Positions 21,861 to 34,215 of a stretch of 64,000 nt of DNA are shown piece by piece; the first letter of the stretch is position 1, and each line of letters starts with the position of its first letter. The DNA is from Cristatella mucedo (taxonomy: Eukaryota; Bryozoa; Phylactolaemata; Cristatellidae): NCBI GenBank assembly GCA_009760855.2, contig WPIO01000155.1, positions 485,501 through 549,500 on the forward strand. Reading direction: 5' to 3'. Below the pieces are notes generated by a model that was not told the origin of the DNA, did no database searches, and saw only the letters and a program-made list of their open reading frames with translations. Position numbers and translations under genes: made by a program.

Positions 21861-22430
21861 ACCTTTATGAATGGGCTGCAGGCGAGCCTACCAGGGAGCT
21901 GGGGTGTCATGCGGAAGGCGAAATGCCACAAACTTCTGCCAGCTTGACACCGAGAAAGTTTCCAGATCTTTTAACCTAGAACGAAGTAGCAGCTAGCACG
22001 ATGGGACAATTCCAAAATTCTCCATCCCGCAAGCACCAGCCTGCACTCACCACACGGCCGCTGCACTGACCTCTGCAAGCAGAGAGTGAGACTCGAGCAG
22101 AAAACTATCAACGAAGGAATTGAATCGTAGTTATTTAAAGTGCCGACCCTAGCCGCAACGGGCATAGACACACTGTCCCGCCGAGTAAAAACAAACAGCA
22201 CAGCACCAGGCTAGCGTCAGAGGAGTGCAGTTAAAAGAAAGCTCCTCTGTGAGTGAGGAAAACCCTTATCCATCCGAAATCAGCAGAGGTGTCGCTCTTG
22301 GATCTCTTGATCCATGGATCTCTTGATCCATGGACGCCTGGGGATGCCTGGATGTAAATAGAAGCAGCCACTACTTCTTTTGGAGTTCCGAGCTGACTGC
22401 AGCACCAGCAGCTCCTTGCTACAGCTCATT
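21861..22430. other. Unassigned intergenic sequence
   Basis: No gene seen. A short duplication of ATCTCTTGATCCATGG occurs at about 22,301-22,334. Confidence 0.35.
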
Positions 22431-22665
22431 GTAAGCTCCTTACTATAGCCATCCTCCGCCGAAGCTCTTCGCTATAGTTCTGCCTCCCCTCCCCCCTCCC
22501 GAAGCTCCTTGCTATAGCCATCTTCGGCCGAGGCTCTTTGCTATAGTTCTGCCCCCTCCCGAAGCTCCTTGCTATAGCCATCTTCGGCCGAGGCTCTTTG
22601 CTATAGTTCTGCCCCCTCCCGAAGCTCCTTGCTATAGCCATCCTTCCCCGAAGCTCTTTGGTTTA
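22431..22665. repeat. 60-bp minisatellite, about 3.5 units
   Basis: Units contain GAAGCTCCTTGCTATAGCCA followed by TCTTCGGCCGAGGCTCTTTG and GTTCTGCCCCCTCCC. Each 60-bp unit is itself a diverged doublet of a 30-mer with CTATAG. The two middle units are identical. The minus-strand frame (AIARSFGRGQNYSKE repeated) is an artefact of the period. Confidence 0.9.
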
Positions 22666-23064
22666 GTTAGTTTTAGTTTAGTTACCTCTTAGGTTTAGTT
22701 ATCAGAATTTGCTCGAACTCGCATTTTGTTTTTATTGCCTGAGCTGAGCTGCCAACACCTGTCTACCTGCAGCCTCATCTGATGTTTCTGCACCTGCCAG
22801 GTATTTCCAGGTACAATCAGGTATTTCCTAGTACTACCAGAGCCAGAGATCACAGGCCTGCAGCTGTGCACTGGGTGCTGGTGTATCTGAGGTCTCAAAT
22901 CATGGTTGCTTTGGTTATCTTCTCAGCCTCTAAGAGATAACTGATGTATGGATAGGTATGGCCAGATGCAGAAAAGCCACACAACTACCGCTGGACCTAG
23001 GAAGCATCCGGAAATAAGCCATCTGCTAGCAGAAAGGTGTGCTGTACTGCAGGAAGGTGTACTG
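22666..23064. other. Unassigned intergenic sequence
   Basis: No gene seen. 'caggtatttccaggtac' words recur at about 22,798-22,840. Confidence 0.35.
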
Positions 23065-23535
23065 TACTTTAGATTGGGCCACAGCATCATGTCTCACTCA
23101 AAATTTCTCCTGTGCCACCAGGCTAGGCAACGTACCATTAGCTTTTCTGACTCAAATCGGTTAGGCATGCCTCGTACAAATATTAAATCCTTTAGAGACC
23201 GTGCTATTAGTTCTTAGGCAACCAGAGTCTGGAACTCACTTCCGACGGACGTCATGACATCCCCCTGACTTGACATTTAAAAAGCATCTGGTTCTAACAG
23301 CATTTGGTGGGCCCTTGTGATACGTCTTTTGTGTGATTATCCCTGCTGACACCGCCCACGCTGCCACTAATCATATATGCATGTTGACACTGTGCATGTC
23401 ATCTCCCATGTTACGCTTGCTGACGTGACGATGTTACCCACCAACCATCTGATCATGCTTCCCTTAGGCATATTTAAAGTTCCTACCAAGGGATTAAGTT
23501 CTCTGGGGGTGCTATACAAATTATTACTATGATCG
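23065..23535 (+). mobile_element. L2-A LINE 3' fragment
   Basis: Begins in the C-terminal ORF2 region (the 'accaggctaggcaacgtacc' equivalent), passes the 'gtctggaactcacttccga' block and the 3' untranslated region. It ends with 'gattaagttctctgggggtg' and 'ctatacaaattatta'. The frame is broken. Confidence 0.7.
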
Positions 23536-24119
23536 AAGCCCAGTTATAGAGAAAGGTTTATAGTGGCTAGCTTCAAGTGATCTGGCCCTCAGGTTATCCA
23601 GTGATTTTGAGGAACCCTGTCACAATCTACCCCGATTCTGACTTGCTGACCTAAGTAAGCTATCTACTCTGAAAGTACTTACTTGGCGAGATGCCTGTGC
23701 ACACCGTTAGAGATGCAGTTCACACTGAGAGTGCTACAGCCTGGGCTTTGTGAGCTGCATTGAATTTTCATGACAGTTGATGTGCTACAGCTCAATCTAC
23801 ATCTGTTAATACATGACCTCTTTCTCTTGAACGGCCAAACCGTTTGTCTATGCCTGTAAAACTTTTGAGTAAGCCGGCAGCCGGGCAAAAGGACATGGTT
23901 AAGTTAAATGTGCAAAATTACAATTTAACAGCTATATACTTTGAAGATTAGCCAACTTGCAGCGCTGCCTGCCGATTGAAAAAACTTTTGCCCGAGAGTT
24001 TTATGTATAGCTACAGAGTTATCACATGATTCTAAGTGAAAGTTAGACCTAGTTGTAAGGCTAATCAAGACCGCATAAATTAGTATGCAAAACCAGCTGA
24101 TTGGACAGCCTATATTTGT
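23536..24119. other. Unassigned intergenic sequence
   Basis: No gene seen. Confidence 0.35.
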
Positions 24120-24275
24120 ATATCGGAAGAAGAGCGCTTAACGCTATCACCACCGCTTGCAGCTGCAATAAAGGATCGCCCACCGCAGGATTTGAGGCCA
24201 CGACCTCGGGGCCAAGTTCGTGAAAAGCACCGGCCAGATCTAGTGTGCCATCACAGTTCACCATGCAATGTATGG
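24120..24275 (-). mobile_element. SINE-2 (tRNA-derived, non-L2 tail)
   Basis: On the minus strand the order is TGGTGAACTGTGATGGCACA, a head with 'ttcacgaacttggccccgag', then the B-box-like GAGGTCGTGGCCTCAAATCC, the palindromic middle (CTGCAAGCGGTGGTGATAGC) and the 3' part TAAGCGCTCTTCTTCCG. Confidence 0.7.
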
Positions 24276-24304
24276 TTGTGTAGTGGAATGTGGCTCTGTG
24301 AGAC

Positions 24305-25184
<880 letters not shown>

Positions 25185-25340
25185 AGCCGTAATGGCACAC
25201 TAGGTAAGGAAGTTGCTTTCATGACCTCGGTCCCGAGGTCGTGGGTTAAATTCCTATGTTGGGCGATCCTTTATCGCCACTGCTAGCGGTGATGATAGCC
25301 GTAAAGGCTCTTCTGTCGCTAAACAAAAAAGAGGCTGTTT
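25185..25340 (+). mobile_element. SINE-2, plus-strand copy
   Basis: Starts GAGCCGTAATGGCACACTAG, has the internal palindrome ATGACCTCGGTCCCGAGGTC, a degenerate B-box (GTCGTGGGTTAAATTCC), GGCGATCCTTTATCGCCACT, then GCCGTAAAGGCTCTTCTGTC and an A-rich end. Confidence 0.8.
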
Positions 25341-26084
25341 AAGCAGCTAGGATTTATTTATTTATTCCGACCGGAAATGGCATCCTAGACGCACAGCCGC
25401 CTAGTAAGTGCTGAGAGCTGCAGCTGAGCAGCTGTGTGGCTGATGTGCTCACGTCATAGGCTGAAACCCACGTGCAACTGAGTCTCGGTTCAATCATGTT
25501 TCTTGGGAGCCTCAACCCAGAGCCTCAACCCAATACCGGATTACTGGAGAAAGGTTGCCGAATTACTGGAGAAGGGTTAACGGATTCGTGGAGAAAGTTT
25601 ACCGGATTACTGGAGAAAGGTTACCTTATTGCTAGAGAAGGGTTACCAGATTGTGGGAGAAGGAGAACTTGCTGAGCTGCTCAGCTACACGAGCTGCCGG
25701 CACGGTGGCAGTGGCTGCACTCAGCTAGCCACACTGTGGCTAAGCCTCGGTCTGGCTAGAAAAACGGCTAAACATCCACTGCCTCCTCATCCGGGGATTG
25801 GTGTTCCATGAAGGTTAAGCGATGCAGCGCTACGACCGTTGTCCTACCCAAGAGCCATACCGGCCAGCAGTTATCTACAGTGAACAGACCAAAGGGTAAG
25901 CATTCAATTAATGCTTTCTCGGCCCTAGCAATTAATTGCATACCCATACACCTGTGAGCTGCTGGCTGACATTTGGCTCGAACACCTGCCCATTCATGCC
26001 ATAGCAGTCTAGAAGTAGACACCAGCAGCCCCGTGGTTGATGCCTGTGGGGTCTGCAGGCTGATGTGCGGACGGATGAATAAAA
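25341..26084. repeat. Intergenic DNA with 27-bp minisatellite at 25,534-25,668
   Basis: Five to six diverged units built on ATTACTGGAGAAAGGTTACC lie at 25,534-25,668. The rest of the interval has no recognisable gene. Confidence 0.6.
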
Positions 26085-26215
26085 ATAAATAAAATTCATT
26101 TTTATAGCGCCCCAAGAGAACTTAATCTCTATTCAGGCGCTTTACATACGCCTCGTGGCTCGAGTCCACGACCTCAGCAAGACCTCGGTTAGGCGATCAC
26201 CTTAACCCCTGGAGG
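26085..26215 (-). mobile_element. SINE-1, minus-strand copy
   Basis: On the minus strand: CCTCCAGGGGTTAAGGTGAT, a B-box-like region, AAGCGCCTGAATAGAGATTA, AGTTCTCTTGGGGCGCTATA and AAAATGAATT. Confidence 0.8.
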
Positions 26216-27144
26216 TGGCGGGCAACAAGTAAACCTTGCTTTAGTCTGCTTTCACTGCTCCCGAAAACGACACATCCGAGATAGGACAGAACATGACTCC
26301 TAACTGCTGCAGTAGCCCAAGTAAGAGATTATCACCCTTGGCAGGGATGAAGCTACTAGAACCGGCGACTCACGGCCTAAACTGTATTCGAGTCTGCATT
26401 GCTGTCTGGACCATTTCACAGCCAAGCTAGCAGCACTCACCCGATTTTACGAAAGTAGCATGGCTGGTGCAACTTAGCTATTGAGTATGATAAAGTCCTC
26501 TGCTGGTTCCTGAGACTGCTACTTCTCAGCACGAGTCAGCTGGAGTTCACGCTGGCTCTCTTAATGACCTGGCTAGTTGCACTGCTTCTAACTCTGGCCC
26601 AAGATTTGATAATTGCTGGCATTTTCACATCTACCAGGTCAATTGGTACTAGCCATAACCAACGATGGGCCCGCAGCAGTGATTCGGTGCTGGTCCCAAC
26701 GCTGAGGATGTCAAGTTCCTTGATCAGTGCTAAGTGATAGGCTATTAGCTAGAATACAGATCATTAAAATTGATCGCTCATTAATGCATTCATCCACTCA
26801 CTGCTGCACATACTGGTAGCTCATTCAGCAGGGATGGACAAACTATCTCAGTTTAAATGAACAGTGCATGCCATTGCGTTCTGCTCTTGATTCTCTGGAA
26901 GCAGGAGAGGTAGGTCACTAGACGTCAGGGTTTGTCCCAAATCAAGCAGTATCACATAGATACATGTATATGTTATGCTATAATAGCTCGTCTAGGTCGT
27001 GCTTTGGCTTTGCTTTGTAGGAGCTATTGTTGAGTATGGCGTTACGAGCTGAGACTATCGATTTAACTAGCACAGTCAGTCATATGCTTGCAAGATAATT
27101 AAAAATCACCAATATCCATTGTACCATATTTATTGTATGCCCAT
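26216..27144. other. Unassigned intergenic sequence
   Basis: No gene, RNA or repeat that I can support. Confidence 0.35.
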
Positions 27145-27362
27145 AATAAAAATAATGCATTTGATAAAGTGCCCTCGGAGAACTCAATCTTTCCAGGCAC
27201 TTTCCAATTGCTGCAGAGGAAGCACGATCGAATGGTTAGTGGTAGCATGCTCAATAAACAACAAGAATAACATGGTTAGGGGTGACATGCACAGGGCCAG
27301 CATGCCTGGTGTGGTTAGTGGCATCATGCAACAGTGTCAGCATGCATAAGCACAAAAACACG

Positions 27363-27394
27363 AATATATATATATATATATATATATGTGTATG

Positions 27395-27431
<37 letters not shown>

Positions 27432-27545
27432 ATATATTGTATTATATGATATATACTGTATATATTATATTATATTATATATATTATATTATACGATATA
27501 TATAATCAACTAGTTAATATATATATATATATATATATATATAAC
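27363..27545. repeat. (TA)n/(TG)n microsatellite
   Basis: Alternating TA and TG tracts with short interruptions, immediately beside a SINE-2 copy. AACTAGTTGATT on the right mirrors AATCAACTAGTT on the left of the last TA run. Confidence 0.9.
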
Positions 27546-27561
27546 TAGTTGATTTAACAGC

Positions 27562-27715
27562 CAACTTTGTGTAACGACAGAACAGCCTTTATGGCTATTG
27601 CCACTACTGGCAGTGGCAAAAACGGATCGTCCTCTGCAGGATTCGAACTCACGACCTTGGGACCGAGGTCGTGAAAAGCAACCGCCTTAGCTAGTGTGCC
27701 ATCATGGCTCACCAT
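27562..27715 (-). mobile_element. SINE-2, minus-strand copy nested in L2-A
   Basis: On the minus strand: GGTGAGCCATGATGGCACAC, TAGCTAAGGCGGTTGC, ACGACCTCGGTCCCAAGGTC, the B-box GTGAGTTCGAATCC, then the GCCACTGCCAGTAGTGGCAA palindrome and GCCATAAAGGCTGTTCTGTC. Confidence 0.85.
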
Positions 27716-28325
27716 TAATCACGGGGACCCACTAAATGTTGTGATACATTTCTGCATTTTTAGTTTCTTTTTAAATGTGGACAAGTCAAGGAATGTCGCG
27801 ATGCAGGTCGGGAGTGAGCTCCAGGTTTGGGAGCATACAAACTAAATGCACGGTCTCCGAATAATTTGAGGTCTGTACGAGGTATAGTTAATAAACAGTT
27901 AGGTTCCAAAAAGCCGGTGGTACGATGCTTTGCCTGGTCGAGGAGAAGATCTGATATGTAGGCTGAAGCCGAAGAATGAAGGGACCCGAAAGTGAGTGAC
28001 AAAACCGTGAAGTTCATGCGTTGCTTGACTGGGAGCCACTGCAGGTCGGCGAGAAGTGGTGTGATGTGGCAACTGCGACTCACCACAGACAAGCATAGCC
28101 ACAGAGTATTGCACCAGCTGTAAATACCTGAGTGCACAGGGCGGTAGTCCAGCAAGAAGAGAGTTACAGAAGTCAAGACGGGATGTCACAAATGCATGGA
28201 CCAACGTAGACGTGGCATCCGTATCTAAACAAGCCCTATTTTTAGCCATGTTATTTAGCTGAAAGTAGTCAGACTTGACTGTGGAGCTGATTTGGTCGTC
28301 CAATGAAAGGTCATACGCATTCTAA

Positions 28326-29049
28326 ATTTGCTAAAAAATAAGTTTACCCTTTCAAAGATAGATGTGCACGAATTCAGCACTTATAGCCAATATGCTGCAA
28401 TGTAAAAAGCTTCGATAATGGCGAAACAGGGTATTGTAATAATCAAAGAACCAACATCACCTTGCGGTCCCTGACTGCCTTTCGGTTCACCTGATTCGAC
28501 ATAATCTGGTGAAATTGACCTGAGCTTAGCAAATCGATAGCTTGCTTGTGAGCTTGGTAGTCAAACGAAGCTACTTTTAAACTCGGTCTCTTTTTATGTC
28601 GTAGCACAATTCGGACGTCTAGTTGTCAATCATGAGACTACCGATTCTATGCTATGCTCTTTCTGTGAGCTTGAATGAAAAGACGGCCATACTTAAGATA
28701 AGTATTGATGACCACTGATGTTGTGAAATCTTACCGTCGTATAAAATAGCTGCAGTTTGGTAGCTTCCTCCTTAACGTCATTTCGTAAAGCTCACCAGGA
28801 TAGGAGAGCAAGCGTCCGAAATCGGTATCCATAAGCTTACAGCAACTGAAATACCTGGCTGGACAGCTCTGGACTACTACCGGTGCTCTATGTGAAACTG
28901 AACAAAAGAGCCATAGCCTATCAGGACAGTTCCCCTAAATAAGAAGGCAAGTGAGGCTATGCTGCCATTACCTTAAAGGACGGTTTCTTTAGTCATGCAG
29001 ATTCTCACTCGCCGGATTCTATGTTCACAAACTACTGCAAAGAATACTG
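28326..29049. other. Unassigned intergenic sequence
   Basis: No gene seen. Confidence 0.35.
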
Positions 29050-29125
29050 GCCTAGCCACGACCTAGAGACCGAGGACGTGAAGAGCAGCAGCCTTAGTCA
29101 CCCAGTCGGCCATCACGGCCCACCA
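29050..29125 (-). mobile_element. SINE-2 head fragment
   Basis: 'cacgacctagagaccgagga' and 'gccatcacggcccacca' match the head region of SINE-2 on the minus strand. Its 3' part is absent. Confidence 0.55.
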
Positions 29126-29261
29126 AAAATCTAGGCATGGACACTACTTGCATGGTCCCAGGCTTACAGACAACTTTCCAGATTCTAGGCGTACAGGTTA
29201 CTTTGCTCATCAGACACTCTTTCTGTGCTGAAAATGAATGCCAGGCCGACACTGGTCGTCC

Positions 29262-29340
29262 AGAGTGGAGGTCGGTCCAGGATTGAGGTCAAGGATAGAG
29301 GTCCGGGGTGGAGGTCCAGGATAGCGGTCCCGGGTCGCCC
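29262..29340. repeat. Short GAGGTCC-based minisatellite
   Basis: Four to five diverged 13-15 base units of the type GAGGTCCAGGAT, with GGTCCGGGGTG variants. Confidence 0.6.
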
Positions 29341-29423
29341 AGGGTAGCTTTCTTGATCCGAGTTTAAGAGCACTGCTGTAAATCAATCGAAACTCGGCTG
29401 TGACTCTGGCTGGTAACTATTGT

Positions 29424-29723
29424 TCAAGCCGTCCATAAGCTGTGAGAGGATGCAGGCTTCGGCCCTGTAGACATTTGAAAGCATTTCGCGAGCGCCCTGT
29501 AGCTTGCCTTCTTACTCCGATATTGCCTCGCGGGCATTTCGGACCTTCGATTGGCCGACCAGCAGCTGCTGACCACGGCAGCTGCCAAATGACCGGAGTG
29601 GGCTTCAGCAGTAGCCAGGTCAGCAAGTGACCTCGGATCGGCAGCCCGGCTTAAGGTCGCGGCCGACGAGGCAGCCAAGCTAGTGCCGACACTCGACAGT
29701 AGCAGGAAGAGCATTGATAGCAT
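29424..29723 (-). CDS. Possible small secreted protein
   Basis: A 99-codon ATG frame on the minus strand. Its N-terminus (MLSMLFLLLSSVGTSLA) looks like a signal peptide with a plausible Ala cleavage site near residue 17. The remainder is Ala/Ser-rich with two cysteines (about residues 53 and 81) and dibasic sites RR and KK that could be prohormone cleavage points. I recognise no family. No intron, polyadenylation signal or conserved motif confirms it. It may be a chance frame, since the other strand and frame are also open here. Confidence 0.22.
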   Translation of the reverse strand: MLSMLFLLLSSVGTSLAASSAATLSRAADPRSLADLATAEAHSGHLAAAVVSSCWSANRRSEMPARQYRSKKASYRALAKCFQMSTGPKPASSHSLWTA

Positions 29724-29870
29724 ATGGCTGGAGGGGTGGGGCTGATCGGGCTAGAGGGTGGGAGTCATTCGGCACACTCGGATGTGGTCGGCCGGAGGTT
29801 ATGCAGACTAGCCAGTTGCCAAGTGCTGAACTCGTCACCAGCTCATTCCTACCTTGGTGCCACTAAGCCG

Positions 29871-30220
29871 TAGGGGCTAGAGGGCACTGCTGTCTCCATT
29901 TCGACAGGAGCGACTGCTGACGGGGGGGGACTGCTGACTGCATTCCGACAGGGGCGACTGCTGACGGGGGAGGGGCTGCTGTGCCCATTCCGAAAGGTGA
30001 GTGTTGAGTCGGGCTGAAGAGCAGTCCTGAAGCTGAGCCTTCAGCGAAAGAGGGCTCAGCTTCAGAGACTGCTGGGACTTTTTGTAGATATGCTGCAATC
30101 TGGGCACCGGAGCTTGAATAGGTCTTTGGCGCATCATCATTCATCATCATTCGGCGCTCATCATTCATCATCATTCATATTCGGCGCTCATCATTCATAT
30201 TCGGCGCTCATCCCAGATGT
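29871..30220. repeat. Two short tandem arrays
   Basis: At about 29,880-29,990 a GACTGCTGACGGGGG-type unit repeats with 'cattccgacaggggc' spacers. At about 30,130-30,212 there is a CATCATTCATATTCGGCGCT-type array. Open frames across them are period artefacts. Confidence 0.7.
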
Positions 30221-30589
30221 CTGTCCACAGAGCTGGCGATCTAAAATCTATCCAATAGACGACATTCGGGACCGGTGTCCCTTCAGCACTCTGGTTCTAA
30301 TTCGCTGCCATTCCCTGCTCGATTCTCATTCCGTACCTTGTGGGGCTACAGCCTTCCTAGAACCCTTTAGTTTCAGAATACCCGAAATATTTGTATCTGA
30401 AATCAAGCTTCATAACTTGGTACTGGCTTGGCCTACAGACACAAAGTGCAGCTCGATTGCCTAACAAAATACGCAGGCTTCGCGTCATTCCGGGTTGCTC
30501 CTGCCGATGAGAAGGACAAATTCTTCAACTGATGCAGTGTTTTCCGGGGGGACGATGGCGATTTTATTAAGCGAGAGTAGGCGGAAAAC
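30221..30589. other. Unassigned intergenic sequence
   Basis: No gene recognised. The 124-codon plus-strand frame running in from the tandem array has no domain. Confidence 0.3.
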
Positions 30590-30745
30590 GTGATGCACAC
30601 TAGGTAAGGCGGTTGCTTTTCATGACCTCAATCCCGGGGTCGTGGGTTCGAATCCTGCGTTGGGTGATCTTCTATCGCCGCTGCAAGCAGTGGTGATGGC
30701 CAATAAGGCACTTCTGTCACTGTGAAAAGGAGGTAGTAAAATAAG
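30590..30745 (+). mobile_element. SINE-2, well-preserved copy
   Basis: 'gatgcacactaggtaaggcg', 'catgacctcaatcccggggt', a canonical B-box GTCGTGGGTTCGAATCCTGC, 'gatcttctatcgccgctgca', then 'gccaataaggcacttctgtc' and an A-rich end. The B-box matches the pol III consensus exactly. Confidence 0.85.
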
Positions 30746-31296
30746 CTAGTTTTAATTTTACAAAACTTGCCGGGTAAGTAATAATGACGTATTTTAAAAA
30801 TGAAATATTAAATGAAAATGCAAACGAAATCCTAAATGTTTTACGAAATATTCGCTATTGCTGTTTTGTGTGAGCTTGCTGCCCTCCATCGCTACCGTCA
30901 AAGACAGCAGAAGTTGGCATAGTTACTGTCAAGTTGAAATGCGACAAAGACACGGCTGACGCGGATCCAATAGGCATAGATATGCCATACTTTATCGCCC
31001 AGCGATCGAATCGAAGGAGTCGAAACCGCTAGTGAGTGAGCCAGAGAATTAATAAAAGAATAGCCGCTCGGTCTCAACGACAGTACGGCGAAAAGTTCAA
31101 GGACAAGCACCCCAAGATTGTCTCGCTGATCTAGACAGCGTCGCTACTGACTCCCTGCTTCGCAGGCAATGCAGTGATTAACATGGTTCAAGCTCTCGCC
31201 CCAATTGCATCCTAGCGAATTTCGATGCCGCTCGAGCTGCTCGCTGCTGACAGCCATTGTGGGCTACCCTCACCGGTCGTGATGCTTTTGTTGCAG

Positions 31297-33464
31297 AGGC
31301 TGTGCAGACCTCGCTGTTTCTGCTGCTGCTCGCCGTCGACTCGTGGTGCTTGCCTTCCCTGGACATCTGCTGGTCCGCTCTCGTGGACGTGAGCGTCACC
31401 TCAGCGAAATCGCGCGACGACGACGACGCTGCTGCAACAGCAACATCTCCTCGCGATGAGCTGTTGATCAGCTTGCCCGCTCAGTACAGCGACGACAGTC
31501 CGCACAGCTCAATTGCCGGCCATCTTGTGCACGTGCTGGGCTCCGAAGTAAACGGCTCGCGACGCCGAACCGGCTGCGACGACTACCACCCGTCACTAAG
31601 TATTCCGCCGGGGCCGTGGGTGGCACTCGTTCAGCGGGGAGACTGCGAGTTCGCTCAAAAAATCGAGACAGCCGCGATCGCCAGAGGTGCGACTGCGTTG
31701 ATAATCTATAACGAAGTTCACCATCCAATGACCGGTATTAGGTCGCTTGGTAAGTAAGAATGGCTGCTACCTTTAAAACTGGCGCTACCAGAAGTCTGAG
31801 GGGGAGGGCAAATTTGCTAAAACTATTTGCTTCATCTTCTACTTTAACCGTTGTGTAGCCTACTGGCCCATTCTAGTCTATCATCAAGCCGAACGACTCG
31901 GACAAACAAATATGCTTATGTGTGCGATAGTAATAGGAAGACATTCGTATAGTGCCCCCAGAGATCTTAAATCATTACAGAGGCACCTTGTATATGTTGT
32001 GAGCGAAATATGTCAATATGGCTAGTTGTAGCCTTCTGCATGTCTTCACTGTAAAGTGCCTGAGACCAGGCACTTTCACTAATATCATGCTCTGCATACC
32101 AGATCGTTTTTATAGCGTCTTTTTTTTAATGTGACTTAATTAATGAAATATTATCACTTCTAATATTCTAGATGCATACTCGATATAAGTAGCTGCGGAA
32201 ATGGGAATGCAATCTGTGGTAGGATTGGTTTGAACTATGGGCGATTTTGCACGGGCTGGAAGTGCAAAGGATTCTCACCAGCTAGGTTGGGACACATTCA
32301 CTTGCATTTAGAGATCTTCGAATAGCCTCATCACACAATGTATCTTAGAGAAGTGTCAGCCTCAAATACATCTGGCTTCTTTTCCGCTATGTGTCAGTAA
32401 CTGCTGGCACATTATAGTCTGAATCAACGTATTTTCTTATTTACTCTAGTTCATGAAACAATAAAGATAGTTGCTAAAAGGCTCTCAACTTAGAGATGCC
32501 TAAATACAGTTCATATAGCTACATCTTTGACCAAGTTAATAATATGAATAATACACTTTCAGAGATTTATGTATCACCCTTGGAGAGCTCAATATATTTC
32601 TAGGCCCTTTAAATATGAAGAAAAAATCCAGATCAATTGGATGGTGATATGCTGTACAGTTTAACCACACCTTATCACACAACGTACATTCACACGGACG
32701 AAGCAAATTCAATGAGGAACAAGTGGCTTTTACATCAAAAAATAAGGATACGTTGCTTTCTTTGTTTTTAGGTTTCTTAGTTTTTTGCATAGCGAAATTG
32801 ATTACGGTAATTGATTTTAAAACGCGTAGCTTTACTTTGTGGAAGTTTGAGCACTAACGAGAGCTGCTCATAGGAGACACTATTCGCTTTCTGAAGCGCC
32901 GTAACAAATTCCTATAGATCCTAGATATAGCGTGTGACCTCTTTCAAAGCACAGCATCGCTTCGCTTCACGAATCCCCGTCACTGATCATTGCAAGCAGC
33001 TATTTTAATTAAGGCACTAATGCAATTTCGTTTCTTGAGTTCAGGCTTGAGGGAAAAAAGCTTTGATACTGCTGTAGCAGATCACTCACGTTGTCGTAAG
33101 TTTGAAATCTCTTTACTTTACAAAATGTTCGAGTCAATCAATCAAATTAGAGTCACTGTAATGCGTTTTTCATCACTCGCTTTGAGCCTCGACCGGCTCT
33201 CAGTTCATGTCTGCAAGAGCCTCCTTACTTGTATGTCTCAATTCAAAGTACCCTGTAGCCAGTCTTTATCGTAGATGACTTGGACCCTGATAAATCGCAG
33301 CTGGATTTCATTTAACTTCCTGACTTGTCACTAACGCCGATACAACATTGTAGGATACAACATTACTGTCGTTCAGATGTCTGCTGAACATGCTGCTCAG
33401 CTCCTCACCAAAATGGCTGACGACGGGCGCAGTGCATCAGTTACAATAAGAAAAGATCGGTCAG
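31297..33464 (+). CDS. PA-domain exons (probable ectodomain of downstream 7TM)
   Basis: Two exons. Exon A, 31,297-31,749, follows a GCTTTTGTTGCAG acceptor and ends at TTG|GTAAGT. Exon B, 33,354-33,464, follows ATTGTAG and ends at TCAG|GTAAGA. Joined, both junctions are phase 1 and the frame stays open. Exon A begins with a hydrophobic stretch (TSLFLLLLAV) that could serve as a signal peptide, then an acidic linker. A PA fold follows, with GCDDYHP, PWVALVQRGDCEFAQKIE and GATALIIYN, the typical core of PA domains in PA-TM-RING proteins. Exon B adds NITVVQMSAEHAAQLL and SVTIRKDRS, which fit the last strands and helix of the domain. An in-frame stop at 31,248 and lack of an ATG mean the start codon lies in an unseen upstream exon. 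No transmembrane-RING exon was found between 33,465 and 35,100. Instead the next coding exon is the 7TM exon. Confidence 0.7.
31750..33353 (+). other. Intron of the PA-domain gene
   Basis: Phase 1 GT-AG intron of 1,604 bases. A branch-like CTAAC lies at 33,331-33,335, about 20 bases before the acceptor. It contains decayed L2-A-type tails at about 31,950-32,000 and 32,550-32,620 (minus orientation) and no recognisable exon. Confidence 0.6.
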
Positions 33465-33539
33465 GTAAGAAGCTGTCAGTTCTCCAGTCTGCTCAGAACG
33501 AAAGCGAGGCTGGATTGTGCAAGTCTTAGCCCGGAAACA

Positions 33540-33655
33540 AGAGGCTCGCACTTCATGACCCACGTCTTAGACTCGAGTCCTGTAGCAGGCAATTATTTAT
33601 TACCCGCTACAATAGCCGTAGCAGTAAGGGCTATTTGACCGCAACATAAATGAGG
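33540..33655 (+). mobile_element. SINE-2, decayed copy
   Basis: 'gactcgagtcctgtagcagg', 'caatagccgtagcagtaagg' and 'gaggctgtttgatcg' follow the order of SINE-2 with many changes. It lies in the stretch between PA exon B and the 7TM exon. Confidence 0.5.
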
Positions 33656-34144
33656 CTGTTTGATCGAATGCTTATTTTTAGTCAAAGTTTAACCAGTACT
33701 CACACTTTGTCACAATGAAAGCGAGGCTGATGTGTGCAAATACTCTCGCTTGCTCACAGTGAAAGCAACGCTGGTGTGGCCAAGTTCGAAAGTGAGAATT
33801 TTTCCAAGCAGAGTGACCAAGCACACAGCCAAGCAGTGGCTAAGAACTGGGCGATCTCAATTTAATTGACAACTCTAGTAGCAAATGCATCTGCCCGCCA
33901 ATGATTGAATAACTGCCTTTCCGGGAAACCTGGACCGCAAACGTATTCAAAGGCTTCTATAACTAAGAAAAAACCAATTTGCTATCACATTTTTTGTTAT
34001 TGATTACTGCGGATTGTATAAAATGCAGCTAAAACGTGGATAGCTACAATACCTGGCAACTGCTTCAGGAAGACTCGTTTTGTCTGATGTGAACTTGTAC
34101 AATCTTGGCAACAATTTCACGTAATTTGAAATGTAGGATGCGAA

Positions 34145-34147
<3 letters not shown>

Positions 34148-34215
<68 letters not shown>
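34148..34215. repeat. (TA)n followed by (GA)n
   Basis: Pure alternating TA to about 34,196, then GAGAGA. Within the putative second intron of the PA/7TM gene. Confidence 0.95.

Larger units (their letters stand above)
27145..28325 (-). mobile_element. L2-A LINE 3' half, interrupted by TA tract and SINE-2
   Basis: The minus-strand tail is at 27,145-27,210 and 3' untranslated sequence runs to about 27,360. The element resumes at about 27,716 and encodes the C-terminal block ([45 protein letters not shown]-like) to about 28,325 in two overlapping frames, so it has a frameshift. The split falls within the 'gacgaatcacagggaccc' sequence of the element. Confidence 0.75.

Noticed and set aside
30590..30745. 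Functional tRNA gene suggested by a perfect B-box
   Set aside because: There is no cloverleaf with acceptor stem; the same sequence recurs at least six times with a shared non-tRNA 3' part, so it is a SINE.
31297..33464. Goliath/GRAIL-type PA-TM-RING ligase as the full gene
   Set aside because: The PA domain fits, but no transmembrane or RING exon follows before the 7TM exon, whose acceptor phase matches. It remains the main alternative if cDNA disagrees.
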